Below, piece after piece: positions 15,927 to 26,023 of a stretch of DNA of 64,000 bases. Position 1 is the stretch's first letter, and each line of letters begins with the position of its first letter. Both the position numbers and the translations under genes were made by a program. This stretch comes from Geodermatophilus bullaregiensis (GTDB taxonomy: Bacteria; Actinomycetota; Actinomycetes; Mycobacteriales; Geodermatophilaceae), in the NCBI RefSeq assembly GCF_016907675.1, contig NZ_JAFBCJ010000001.1, positions 496,001 to 560,000 of the forward strand, written 5' to 3'. The notes beneath the pieces were generated by a model. That model ran no database searches and was not told where the DNA came from. It saw only the letters and a program-made list of their open reading frames with translations.

Positions 15927-16679
15927 TCAGCGCTCCTGGGCCGCCGGCAGCTCGACGCCGAAGCCGCGGACGGCCAGCCGCAGCAGCACCGGACCCGGAC
16001 GGCGCAGGTCGTGGACCCGCGCGGCGCTGACCGCCTCGAGCTGGGCGACCCGCCGGGCGTACGCCTCCGGGCCGGCCAGCCGCGCCTCGTGCAGCACCAT
16101 CGTGTTGGCCCAGACCTTGCGCCGGGACTCGCGCAGCAGCACCTTCGCCGCCGTCCGGTTGGCCCCGGCCAGGAGCCGGTCGACCGGCGTCCGCCGGCTC
16201 CCGGCCGCCTGCAGGGCGACGTCCTCCTCCGCCACCCGGCCGGCCAGGACGGCGTCGATGCGCTCGTGGTCACGGCGCCGGCGCTCGAGCACCGCCGCGT
16301 CGGCGAGGTCGGCCGGCCCGATCACCCGCACCAGCGACTGCGGCAGGTCGAAGTTGATGTGCGCGTTCATGCCGAGCAGCACGTGCCCCTCCGGCCGGGT
16401 GGCCGGGCCCGTGCCGAACGCCTCGCGCCAGGGCGCGGGCGGGGCGGCCGGGTCGCGGCGGTGCGCCTCCAGGGCGTCGAGGTAGAGCCCGGCGAAGTCG
16501 ACGTCCCAGGCGGTCACCCACTCCGGGTCCTCGAACAGCCCGCCGTCGATCGCGGCGTCGACCGCCCGGGTGGTGCGCAGGTAGGTGCCGAGGAAGAAGC
16601 GCCCCGGGTCGCCGGCGGCCTCCAGCGCCGACAGCAGCTCCTCCATCCGGCCGACGAGCTCCTCCACCGGTGCGGTCAC
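15927..16679 (-). CDS. DUF5995-family protein
   Basis: A 250-aa soluble, mostly helical protein. It has the arrangement I associate with DUF5995: an early GDPGRFFLGTYLRTTRAVDA segment, then GHVLLGMNAHINFDLPQSLV, where the Asn-Ala-His-Ile-Asn-Phe-Asp core is the family hallmark, and a C-terminal helical pair. The His, Asn and Asp residues in that core suggest a catalytic or metal site, but no activity is established. The start GTG 16679 follows a -10-like CACCAT by seven bases, so the transcript is probably leaderless. It has no signal peptide. The next gene on this strand upstream is the PucR regulator, stopping 46 bases away. Confidence 0.75.
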   Translation of the reverse strand: MTAPVEELVGRMEELLSALEAAGDPGRFFLGTYLRTTRAVDAAIDGGLFEDPEWVTAWDVDFAGLYLDALEAHRRDPAAPPAPWREAFGTGPATRPEGHVLLGMNAHINFDLPQSLVRVIGPADLADAAVLERRRRDHERIDAVLAGRVAEEDVALQAAGSRRTPVDRLLAGANRTAAKVLLRESRRKVWANTMVLHEARLAGPEAYARRVAQLEAVSAARVHDLRRPGPVLLRLAVRGFGVELPAAQER

Positions 16680-16725
16680 CCCGCCGATGGTGCCCGAGCC
16701 CGGGGGCACCCGCCCCCGGGCGTCC

Positions 16726-18651
16726 TCAGACCAGCGCGTCGAAGCCGTCGTCGGGCGGCAGCAGACCGGAGTCGACCGGCGGCCGGTGCGGCTGGTCCAG
16801 CCCGCGCATCCGCGCCGCGTGCAGCGCCAGCAGGAGGTTCAGCCGCAGCGTGGGGTCGGTGGTGAAGGGCCCGAGCAGCCGCTCGAGCTTGCCGATGCGG
16901 TAGCGCATCGTGTTGTAGTGGAAGTGCAGCCGGCGGGCCGACTCGGCCACGTTGAGGTTGGTCTCCAGCAGCACCCGCAGCGTCTCGCGCAGGTCGGCGG
17001 AGTCGGGGTCGGCGGCGTCGGCCAGCGACCCGAGCACCTCGTCGACGTAGGTGCGCAGCTCCGTGCTGTCGGGGATGAGCGACAGCAGCCGGAAGACGCC
17101 GAGCTGGTCGAAGTGGGTGACCGCGGCCGTCCCGTGGATCTCCTGGCCCACGCCGAGCGCCCGCTGCGCCTGCTGGTGGGCCTCCCCCAGCGCCGAGAGC
17201 GACAGCGCCGGGCGGCCGATGCCGGTGGCCAGCACGCGGCCCACCCGGCGCACCCGCGCGTTCACCCGCGAGGTGACCGCGGTGACCAGGGCGGTGATCT
17301 CCTCCGGCGACCGCTCGTCGAGCGGGAGCACCGTGACGATCTCGGTGGACAGCCCCGCCACCGCGGCGCCGGAGACCTCCGACTCCAGCGCCGCCCGCCA
17401 GCCGTCGGCCAGCCGGTCGAGGACGTCGAGCGCGCGGGTGGGGTCGGCCTGCGGATCGGCGGCGGTCTCGGTCGCGGTCACCAGGACGACGACCGGGCCG
17501 TCGAGCCGCCAGCCGAAGGAGCGGGTCTGGGCCAGGGCCCGCTCGGTGTGCCGCAGCGACCCGGCGACCAGCCGGCGCACCAGGTCGCCCTGGAAGCGCA
17601 GCTCGACCGAGTGCACGGCCTGCTGCCGGATGACCGACAGCGCCGAGACGACCGCGGCCCGCTCGAGGACACCGCCGGCGCCGACCACCATCTGCCCGGT
17701 CCGGTGGACGGCGACCAGCCAGCCGTGCCGCTGGTCCCCGGCCATGATCGGCGCGACGGCGTACTCCCCGATGCCGCCGGGCAGCTCGTGGTGGCCGGGG
17801 ACGAGCAGGATGCCGTCGGCCGGCGAGAGGTCGGCGTCGGCGAGCACGTCGGCCGGGGTGACGACGGTCTGGTCGGCGCGCACGCCCGAGACCCGGCTCG
17901 AGGGCGCCATGAGGGCCAGCTCGTCCTCGGCCTCGGCGTCGAGCAGCCACAGCCAGTCGCTGATCTCGGCGACCTCGCCCGGCGGGCCAGCGGTGGTGAC
18001 GATCTCGCGGTCGGGCCCCAGGCCCAGCACCGCGGCGCCCTCGAGGAAGGTGGCCAGCTGGTCGGTCACCTCGGCCAGCCCCCCGCCGGAGAGCGCGACG
18101 TCGATGAACTGGTCGTGCATGCGGGCCGAGAGCACGAGCGCCTCGCCCTGCTTGCGCACGACCGCGCCCAGCACCTCCGAGACCGCCTCGTCCAGCCGGA
18201 CGGTCGCGGGCAGGGCGACGACGGGCAGCCCGCGCCGGTCGGCCTCGGCGAGCACCTCGGCCGGGACCGGCGGCGGCCCCTCGGTGCGGCGGTAGGCCAG
18301 CGCGGCGGTGCCGAGCTGGTCGAGCCGCTCGACCAGCGCCCGGCAGTCGGCGGGGTCGGCCGGGGGCAGCCGGGCACCCAGGACGACGAGGACGTCGGGG
18401 GCCGCGGCGGCCAGCGGTGCCGCCGGGTCGTCGACGACCATGTGGCGGACGACCCGCTCCACGCCGGCCCGTCCGGCGACCACCTCGGCACCGGCCAGCC
18501 GGGGCAGGTGCAGGGCCTCGTCGACCCGCAGACCGACCCGGTCGCGCCACCCGGACCGCTCGTCGCGGGCCGCGGCGGTCCGGGCCGCGCCGGTGCCGTG
18601 CCACCTGCGCTGGAACGGCAGTGGTGCGGCGGCGTACAGCCCTGAGGTCAT
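16726..18651 (-). CDS. PucR-family transcriptional regulator
   Basis: A 641-aa regulator. An N-terminal PucR ligand domain (LRVDEALHLPRLAGAEVVAG, then APDVLVVLGARLPP) is followed by a GAF-like middle region. The C-terminal PucR/CdaR-type helix-turn-helix is visible as LRETLRVLLETNLNVAESAR then LHFHYNTMRYRIGKLERLLG. PucR-type proteins control purine or amino-acid catabolism genes. The start ATG 18651 is chosen because GGTGAGG lies five bases upstream; GTG 18672 in the same frame is an alternative. It is divergent from the AllH-like gene at 18936 and is its most likely regulator. A long open frame upstream of the start has no family similarity. Confidence 0.88.
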   Translation of the reverse strand: MTSGLYAAAPLPFQRRWHGTGAARTAAARDERSGWRDRVGLRVDEALHLPRLAGAEVVAGRAGVERVVRHMVVDDPAAPLAAAAPDVLVVLGARLPPADPADCRALVERLDQLGTAALAYRRTEGPPPVPAEVLAEADRRGLPVVALPATVRLDEAVSEVLGAVVRKQGEALVLSARMHDQFIDVALSGGGLAEVTDQLATFLEGAAVLGLGPDREIVTTAGPPGEVAEISDWLWLLDAEAEDELALMAPSSRVSGVRADQTVVTPADVLADADLSPADGILLVPGHHELPGGIGEYAVAPIMAGDQRHGWLVAVHRTGQMVVGAGGVLERAAVVSALSVIRQQAVHSVELRFQGDLVRRLVAGSLRHTERALAQTRSFGWRLDGPVVVLVTATETAADPQADPTRALDVLDRLADGWRAALESEVSGAAVAGLSTEIVTVLPLDERSPEEITALVTAVTSRVNARVRRVGRVLATGIGRPALSLSALGEAHQQAQRALGVGQEIHGTAAVTHFDQLGVFRLLSLIPDSTELRTYVDEVLGSLADAADPDSADLRETLRVLLETNLNVAESARRLHFHYNTMRYRIGKLERLLGPFTTDPTLRLNLLLALHAARMRGLDQPHRPPVDSGLLPPDDGFDALV

Positions 18652-18935
18652 CGAGACCTCACCCTGAGTCACGACTCGCCCTCCTCGTCGGCCATCGTCC
18701 TTGTCGAGTTGCAGGAACCTGGCAGGTGTGCCTGGACGGCCACCCTCATTCTTGGCCACATTCGCCATACGAGGACGTGCGACGCGCCGCTTAGCTTCGA
18801 GACCCGGTTCGTTCCGTCCGTCGGATGGTAGGCGGTCGCCGCACACGGCGCCCCGGCTGCCACGGCGGGAGGACCGGTCCGGGCGGGAGCCCCGAGTGGA
18901 GGGTCGCCCCGCCGAGCGACGGTGAAGGGCCTGCC
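18652..18935. promoter_or_regulatory. Divergent control region between pucR and the AllH-like gene
   Basis: 284 bases without a supported gene. It contains an imperfect inverted repeat GGCCACCCTCATTCTTGGCC (18739-18758) and lower GC than its surroundings in places (TTAGCTTCGAG, GGATGGTAGGC), as expected for promoters. I cannot assign -35/-10 pairs with confidence. It is the likely site of PucR binding. Confidence 0.4.
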
Positions 18936-19928
18936 ATGCGCACCATCGACCACACGACCACCGACTCCGAGGCCACCGTCCGCGGGCGCGCCGCCCGCGC
19001 GGGCGTCCCCACGATCCCCCTGCCCCGCGCCTCGGCCCAGGAGACGGTGCGCACGGCGGCACCGGCGCGCGCGGCGTCGGCCGTCCCGGCCTCGGCCAGC
19101 ACGGGCGTCGCCGACCTGCTCCGCGGACCCGTGCGCCCGGCGCGCGTGCTCATGAGCGCACCGGCCGCCGTGTACCTGCAGGTGTCCACCGACCGCGGCA
19201 GCGACGTCGTCGGCGTGCTGACCAGCGACGCCGCCCGGCTGCCCCTGGGCTGCGTGCTGTTCCGCCCGAGCAACGGCCGCCCGCTGGTGAACCTGCCGGC
19301 CGGTGCGCCCGCCGAGGTCGGCGGTGGCCGCATCGTCGTCGGCGACCTGGTCGTGCGTGCCGCGGCGTGGTGGGACCCGCGGCCGCGGCTGCCCAGCCTG
19401 CGCCCGGCGCTGCTGCCGGAGGGCGTGCGGCAGCTGCGCACCACGCTCTACGGCGAGGGCGTCCCGCACAGCGCGTTCACCCTGCCGGGTCTGCCCGCGG
19501 GGCCGGGCGGTCCGCTGGCCGCGCTGCGCGGCGCCGTCCGCCGGGCCGACCTCGACGCGGCGCTGCGCACCGCGGCGCGGCTCGTGGGCCTCGGTCCCGG
19601 CCTGACCCCGGCCGGCGACGACGTCATGGCCGGCTGCATGGCCGGGCTGGTCCTGCTGGGGCACCCGTCCGCCGAGCGGTTCGCCGCCGGTGTCTACGCG
19701 CTGGCCGCCGGGCGCACCACGGAGCTGTCCCGGGCGCTGCTGCGGCACGCCGCGGCCGGCCGGGTCAGCGGCGAGTACGCGGCGGTGCTGCACGGCCTGG
19801 TCGGCGAGCGCCCGCTGGGCCCGGCCATCGCCGGCCTGCTGGCCACCGGCTCCACCAGCGGCCGGGCCATGGCGCTGGGTCTGTGCACCGCCATCGACCT
19901 GGTCGACCGGACCACGCGGGTGCGCTGA
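18936..19928 (+). CDS. DUF2877 (AllH/YlbF-like) protein
   Basis: A 330-aa protein of the DUF2877 family. The hallmark LVGLGPGLTPAGDDVMAGCMAG lies near residue 224, followed by the helical C-terminal half (GRTTELSRALLRHAAAGRVS). In E. coli the family member YlbF (AllH) works with FdrA and AllG as an oxamate carbamoyltransferase in allantoin degradation; that role is known for the family, not shown here. The first about 60 residues are low-complexity and non-conserved. It starts at ATG 18936 with GAAGGG upstream. No fdrA or allG partner is present in this window. It is divergent from pucR, which supports a nitrogen or purine catabolism setting. Confidence 0.75.
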   Translation: MRTIDHTTTDSEATVRGRAARAGVPTIPLPRASAQETVRTAAPARAASAVPASASTGVADLLRGPVRPARVLMSAPAAVYLQVSTDRGSDVVGVLTSDAARLPLGCVLFRPSNGRPLVNLPAGAPAEVGGGRIVVGDLVVRAAAWWDPRPRLPSLRPALLPEGVRQLRTTLYGEGVPHSAFTLPGLPAGPGGPLAALRGAVRRADLDAALRTAARLVGLGPGLTPAGDDVMAGCMAGLVLLGHPSAERFAAGVYALAAGRTTELSRALLRHAAAGRVSGEYAAVLHGLVGERPLGPAIAGLLATGSTSGRAMALGLCTAIDLVDRTTRVR

Positions 19929-19942
19929 GCCGGTCCTCCGCC

Positions 19943-19974
19943 GCGGCCCCCTCCCCACCCGGGGCGGGGGCCGC
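19943..19974 (+). terminator. Terminator of the DUF2877 gene
   Basis: A GC stem of GCGGCCCCC (19943-19951) with GGGGGCCGC (19966-19974), the inner bases also largely paired, starting 14 bases after the stop codon. No T-run follows, as is usual at this GC content. Confidence 0.65.
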
Positions 19975-20023
19975 TGTCGTCTGCGCGACGCGCACGGCCA
20001 CCGGCGTCGCGACGACGTGCGCG

Positions 20024-20056
20024 GACGCCGCACCGCGGAGCCCGTCGTGCGGCGTC
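20024..20056 (-). terminator. Hairpin downstream of the SSI-like lipoprotein gene
   Basis: A perfect 10-base inverted repeat, GACGCCGCAC (20024-20033) with its complement at 20047-20056, lies 33 bases past the lipoprotein stop on the minus strand. With the previous hairpin it separates the two convergent genes; the rest of the 161-base gap shows nothing else. Confidence 0.5.
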
Positions 20057-20089
20057 GGCGCACCCGCTCGGCCGGGCCGGGCAGGCGGC

Positions 20090-20533
20090 TCAGTCGGGCA
20101 GCTGGTCGTCGACGCCGACCGGGCCGGGCAGCAGCGGGCCGAGAGAGTCCCACTGGCTGATCCGGCAGCCGTCGGTGCGCGAGAGCGCGAGGTCGACGCC
20201 GGACCCGCGCCAGGTCCCGGTCACGCGGGCGGTCTGCGGGCCGCCGTACTCCTCGGTGCAGACCAGGTCGGGCGCCAGCGGCGCGAACGGGTCGTCCATC
20301 GCGGCCAGGTGCGCGCAGGCCGCCTGCGGGTCCGGGTGGTCCCCGCCGGGGACCTCGCCGCAGGTCAGCGTGTACCGCTCGGGCGGGCTGCCGTCGCCGC
20401 GGTCGACCTCGACGACCAGCTCGTCACCGGTCGCCGTCCCCGGGCCGGTGGTGCCCGGTGCCGCGCCGCCGCCCTGCTCGGCGCAGGCCGCGCACAGCAG
20501 CGCCAGCGCGGCGAGCAGCAGCAGCCGGCGCAC
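20090..20533 (-). CDS. Lipoprotein with subtilisin-inhibitor (SSI)-like domain
   Basis: A 147-aa protein. A lipoprotein signal (MRRLLLLAALALLCAAC, lipobox Cys at residue 17) anchors it to the outer face of the membrane. After a linker, YTLTCGEVPGGDHPDPQAAC, VCTEEYGGPQTARVTGTWRG and LSRTDGCRISQWD match the Streptomyces subtilisin inhibitor fold, including its paired cysteines. Such domains inhibit secreted serine proteases; whether the reactive-site loop here is functional cannot be judged. The start GTG 20533 lies 12 bases after the hisG stop, so it may be the last gene of the rib-his operon, an unexpected partner. Confidence 0.8.
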   Translation of the reverse strand: MRRLLLLAALALLCAACAEQGGGAAPGTTGPGTATGDELVVEVDRGDGSPPERYTLTCGEVPGGDHPDPQAACAHLAAMDDPFAPLAPDLVCTEEYGGPQTARVTGTWRGSGVDLALSRTDGCRISQWDSLGPLLPGPVGVDDQLPD

Positions 20534-20545
20534 GGGGGTCCTTCA

Positions 20546-21412
20546 TCAGATCCGGCAGGCGTGGATGCTGGTCACCAGGATGGCGCGGGCGCCGAGCTCC
20601 CAGAGCTCGTCCATGACCCGGTTGGTGTCGCTCTGCCGGACCATCGCCCGCACCGCCGACCAGTTCTCCGTCTGCAGCGGGCTGACCGTGGGGCCCTCCA
20701 GCCCGGGCGTCAGCGCGGTGGCCTTCTCCAGCAGCTCGTTGGGGCAGTCGTAGTCGAGCATCACGTACTGCCGGGCGACCAACACTCCGCGCAGCCGCCG
20801 GCGCAGCTGGGCGACGGCGGGGACCTCCTCGGCGCCCGCCCGGCGGACCAGCACGGCCTCGCTGCTCAGCACCGGCTCGCCGATGATCCGCAGACCCGCC
20901 GCGCGCAGCGTCGTCCCGGTCTCGACGACGTCGCACACCGCGTCGGCCACGCCCAGCCGGCAGGCGGTCTCCACCGCGCCGTCGAGCTTGACCACCCCGG
21001 CCCTGATGCCCGACTCGTCGAGGAAGCGCTGCAGCAGCACCGGGTAGGCGGTGGCGATCCGCTTGCCGGCCAGCTGCTCGACCGCGTCGATGCCCGACTC
21101 CACGGGGCTGGCGAACCGGAACGAGGACCGGCCGAAGCCCAGCGGCATGACCTCCACCGCCGAGTGGCCCTCGCCGTCGGCCGGCGCGGTCTCCAGCAGC
21201 ATGTCCCGGCCGGTGATGCCGACGTCGAGCGTGCCGGCGGCGACGTAGACCGCGATGTCGCGCGGGCGCAGGTAGAAGAACTCGGTGTCGTTGTCGGGGT
21301 CGTACACGGCGAGGTCCTTGGTGCTGCGCCGCTGGCGGTACCCGCTCTCGTCGAGCATCTCGGCCGCGGGCTCGCTCAGGGCGCCCTTGTTGGGGACGGC
21401 GACACGCAGCAC
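20546..21412 (-). CDS. hisG: ATP phosphoribosyltransferase
   Basis: A 288-aa long-form HisG, which joins ATP and PRPP in the first step of histidine synthesis. MLRVAVPNKGALSEPAAEML is the family N-terminus. The middle has GRDMLLETAP, RIATAYPVLLQRFLDESG and VCDVVETGTTLRAAGL (PRPP-binding region). The C-terminal about 75 residues form the regulatory domain that binds histidine in long-form enzymes (LLEKATALTPGLEGPTVSPL), consistent with the length. The start GTG 21412 has GAAGGAG nine bases upstream. It lies 89 bases downstream of hisE with repeat copy c between them, so its expression may be set independently of the rib genes. Confidence 0.97.
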   Translation of the reverse strand: MLRVAVPNKGALSEPAAEMLDESGYRQRRSTKDLAVYDPDNDTEFFYLRPRDIAVYVAAGTLDVGITGRDMLLETAPADGEGHSAVEVMPLGFGRSSFRFASPVESGIDAVEQLAGKRIATAYPVLLQRFLDESGIRAGVVKLDGAVETACRLGVADAVCDVVETGTTLRAAGLRIIGEPVLSSEAVLVRRAGAEEVPAVAQLRRRLRGVLVARQYVMLDYDCPNELLEKATALTPGLEGPTVSPLQTENWSAVRAMVRQSDTNRVMDELWELGARAILVTSIHACRI

Positions 21413-21437
21413 GGTCTGTCTCCTTCGGGAAGCGGAT

Positions 21438-21501
21438 GGAACGGCCCTCGCGCAGGGGCCCGCGGCGCGCGGAGCGTGCCGTGGGGGGCGCGAGGGTCCT
21501 T
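21438..21501 (-). repeat. Stop-adjacent repeat element, copy c, between hisE and hisG
   Basis: Read on the minus strand it begins immediately after the hisE TAG with AAGGACCCTCGCGCCCC and ends GGGCCCCTGCGCGAGGGCCG. The outer arms CCCTCGCGC and GCGCGAGGG pair perfectly although their sequence differs from the other copies. The central CTCGCAGGCTCG motif is degenerate here. It sits inside what is otherwise a rib-his operon. Confidence 0.75.
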
Positions 21502-23622
<2,121 letters not shown>

Positions 23623-23626
<4 letters not shown>

Positions 23627-24246
23627 CGTCGCGCTCCCAGCAGGCGTTCCACGTACTTGGCGATCACGTCGACCTCCAGGTTGACCGGGTCCCCCGGGAC
23701 ACGCCCGCCCAGCGTGGTCTCGCGCAGGGTGGTGGGGATGAGGCTGACCTCGAGCCACGGGTCGGGGTCGTCGGCCGCGCTGAGCGCGCTGACGGTCAGG
23801 GAGACGCCGTCGACGGTGATCGAGCCCTTCTCGACGACGTAGCGGGCCAGCTCCGGCGGCACCCCGACCCGCACGACCTCCCAGTGCTCGCCCGGCGTCC
23901 GGGACACGACCCGGCCGACGCCGTCGACGTGGCCCTGCACCAGGTGCCCGCCCAGGCGGGTGTGCGCGGTGACCGCCCGCTCGAGGTTGACCGGGTCGCC
24001 GTCGGCCAGCGCGCCGAGGCTGCTGCGGCGCAGCGTCTCGGCCATGACGTCGGTGGACCAGACGGCGCTGCCGTCGGCGGCGGGCTCGACGGCGGTCACG
24101 GTGAGGCAGACGCCGTTGACCGCGATCGAGTCGCCCAGCGCGACGTCCTCGAGCACGCGGCGGGCGCGGATGCGCAGGACCGCGGCGTCGCCGGCGTCCT
24201 CGCGCGTGGCGAGGGAGCCGACCTCCTCGACGATGCCGGTGAACAC
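23623..24246 (-). CDS. ribE: Riboflavin synthase, alpha chain
   Basis: A 207-aa riboflavin synthase (also called ribC), which dismutates two lumazine molecules to riboflavin. The two lumazine-binding repeats are visible: [12 protein letters not shown] with [11 protein letters not shown] and [10 protein letters not shown], then [15 protein letters not shown] with [10 protein letters not shown]. The start GTG 24246 comes one base after the ribD TGA; the stop overlaps ribBA (ATGA). No FMN riboswitch or separate promoter is seen in front of it. Confidence 0.97.
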
Positions 24247-24247
24247 C

Positions 24248-25309
24248 TCAGCCCCTCTCGTGCGCGCGCGGTCTGTCCCCAGTGTGACGGGTGGGGCGCA
24301 GGCGGATCTGCACGTCCCCGCCCAGCAGGGTGACGTCCCGTACCTCGAGGGAGAGCGCCGCGGAGATCGTGCTGATTCCCAGGTCGCCCACCAGGGAGGG
24401 GCCGGCGCCGAGCAGCGTCGGGGCCAGGTGGACGACGGCCTCGTCGACCAGCCCGTCGCGCAGGAACGCCGCGGCCAGGGTGGGGCCGCCCTCCAGCAGC
24501 ACCCGGCGGACGTCGCGGTCGAACAGCTCGGCGAGCAGCTCCGCCGGGCCGGCCGCGGCGCTGACGTGCGTGGGGGCGGCGGCGTCGAGCACGCGCGCGG
24601 TGGCCGGCAGCCGGCCGCGGCGGTCGTGCACCACGCGCAGGGGCTGGCGGGCGGCGTCGCGGCCCTCGGCGTCGCGGACGGTCAGCTGCGGGTCGTCGGT
24701 CAGCGCCGTCCCCGAGCCGACGACGACGGCGTCACAGGTGGCGCGCAGCGCGTGGACGGCAGCGCGAGCGGTGGGGCCGGTGATCCAGCGGCTGGTCCCG
24801 TCGGCAGCGGCGACCCGTCCGTCGAGGGTGGCCCCGACCTTCCAGACGACCTGCGGCCGCTGCTCGCGCACGCCGGTCAGCCAGGCACCGAGCGCGCCCT
24901 CCTCGGCGGCCTCCCGTTCGACGCCGAGCTCGACGTCGACGCCGGCGGCGCGCAACCGGTCGGCCCCTCCCCCCGCCAGCCCGGTCGGCTCCGGGACGGC
25001 GACGACGACCCGGGCGACGCCGGCGGCCAGCAGCGCGTCGGCGCACGGTCCGGTGCGGCCGGTGTGCGCGCACGGCTCGAGGGTGACGACGGCGGTGCCG
25101 CCACGGGCGCGCTCGCCGGCCTGGCGCAGCGCGTGCACCTCGGCGTGCGGGCCGCCGGGCGGGGAGGTGGCGCCCTCCCCCACGACCGCGCCGGCGGCGT
25201 CGAGGACCACGGCGCCGACCGCCGGGTTGGGGCTGGTCGTGCCGAGGACCCCCTCCCCCAGCTGCCGGGCACGGGCCATGGCCGCCGACTCGGCCTCCGG
25301 GACGGTCAC
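24248..25309 (-). CDS. ribD: Bifunctional pyrimidine deaminase/reductase
   Basis: A 353-aa RibD, performing deamination and then reduction in riboflavin synthesis. The N-terminal deaminase has [20 protein letters not shown] (zinc His and catalytic Glu) and [20 protein letters not shown] (zinc cysteines). The C-terminal reductase begins about residue 150 with [20 protein letters not shown] and ends [19 protein letters not shown]. The start GTG 25309 overlaps the rpe stop (GTGA). The frame is open further upstream through rpe, but similarity begins here. Confidence 0.97.
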   Translation of the reverse strand: MTVPEAESAAMARARQLGEGVLGTTSPNPAVGAVVLDAAGAVVGEGATSPPGGPHAEVHALRQAGERARGGTAVVTLEPCAHTGRTGPCADALLAAGVARVVVAVPEPTGLAGGGADRLRAAGVDVELGVEREAAEEGALGAWLTGVREQRPQVVWKVGATLDGRVAAADGTSRWITGPTARAAVHALRATCDAVVVGSGTALTDDPQLTVRDAEGRDAARQPLRVVHDRRGRLPATARVLDAAAPTHVSAAAGPAELLAELFDRDVRRVLLEGGPTLAAAFLRDGLVDEAVVHLAPTLLGAGPSLVGDLGISTISAALSLEVRDVTLLGGDVQIRLRPTRHTGDRPRAHERG

Positions 25310-25977
25310 CCCGCCGCCGACGCGGCCTGGGCGCGCAGCGCGGCGATGGCCCGGGCGGGGTCGTCGGCGCCGTAGACCGCCGAGCCCGCGACGAAGACGT
25401 CGGCGCCGGCCTCGGCGGCCTGCTCGATGGTGTCGGCGTTGATGCCGCCGTCGACCTCGACCAGCAGCGTGAGGTGGCCGGTGTCGACCAGCTCGCGGGC
25501 GCGGCGGACCTTGGGCAGCACCTCGGCCATGAACGCCTGGCCGCCGAAACCCGGCTCGACGGTCATGACCAGCAGGGTGTCGAAGTCGCCGAGCACCTCC
25601 TCGTAGCGCTCCAGTGGGGTGCCCGGCTTGAGCGCCAGGCCGGCCAGGGCGCCGGCGGCGCGCAGGTCGCGGGCGACGTCGCGGGGGTCGCCGGTGCAGG
25701 CCTCGGCGTGCACGGTGACATTGCGGGCGCCGAGCTCGGCGTAGCCGGGCGCCCAGCGCTCGGGCGCCTCGATCATCAGGTGGCAGTCGAGCGGGACCGG
25801 GCTGACCGCCTGGATCGCCTCGACCACCGGGCGCCCGAGGGTCAGGTTGGGCACGAAGTGGGCGTCCATGACGTCGACGTGCAGCCAGTCGGCGTCGGCC
25901 ACGCGGGCCACCTCGTCGGCCAGCCGGGCGAAGTCCGCCGACAGCAGGCTGGGCGCGATCATCGGGGTCCGGGGCAC
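25306..25977 (-). CDS. rpe: Ribulose-phosphate 3-epimerase
   Basis: A 223-aa TIM-barrel enzyme interconverting ribulose and xylulose 5-phosphates. [59 protein letters not shown] and [11 protein letters not shown] are the family motifs with metal-binding His and Asp residues. The start GTG 25977 lies eight bases after TAGACT (25991-25986), a strong -10 box, so this is the leaderless first gene of the rpe-ribD-ribE-ribBA-ribH-hisE unit. ATG six codons or so inside is a possible internal start. It supplies the ribulose 5-phosphate used by RibBA. Confidence 0.97.
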   Translation of the reverse strand: MPRTPMIAPSLLSADFARLADEVARVADADWLHVDVMDAHFVPNLTLGRPVVEAIQAVSPVPLDCHLMIEAPERWAPGYAELGARNVTVHAEACTGDPRDVARDLRAAGALAGLALKPGTPLERYEEVLGDFDTLLVMTVEPGFGGQAFMAEVLPKVRRARELVDTGHLTLLVEVDGGINADTIEQAAEAGADVFVAGSAVYGADDPARAIAALRAQAASAAG

Positions 25978-26023
25978 GTCTGCCGAGTCTAGGTGCGCCG
26001 ATCACCCCTCCCGGCCGGTGGGA

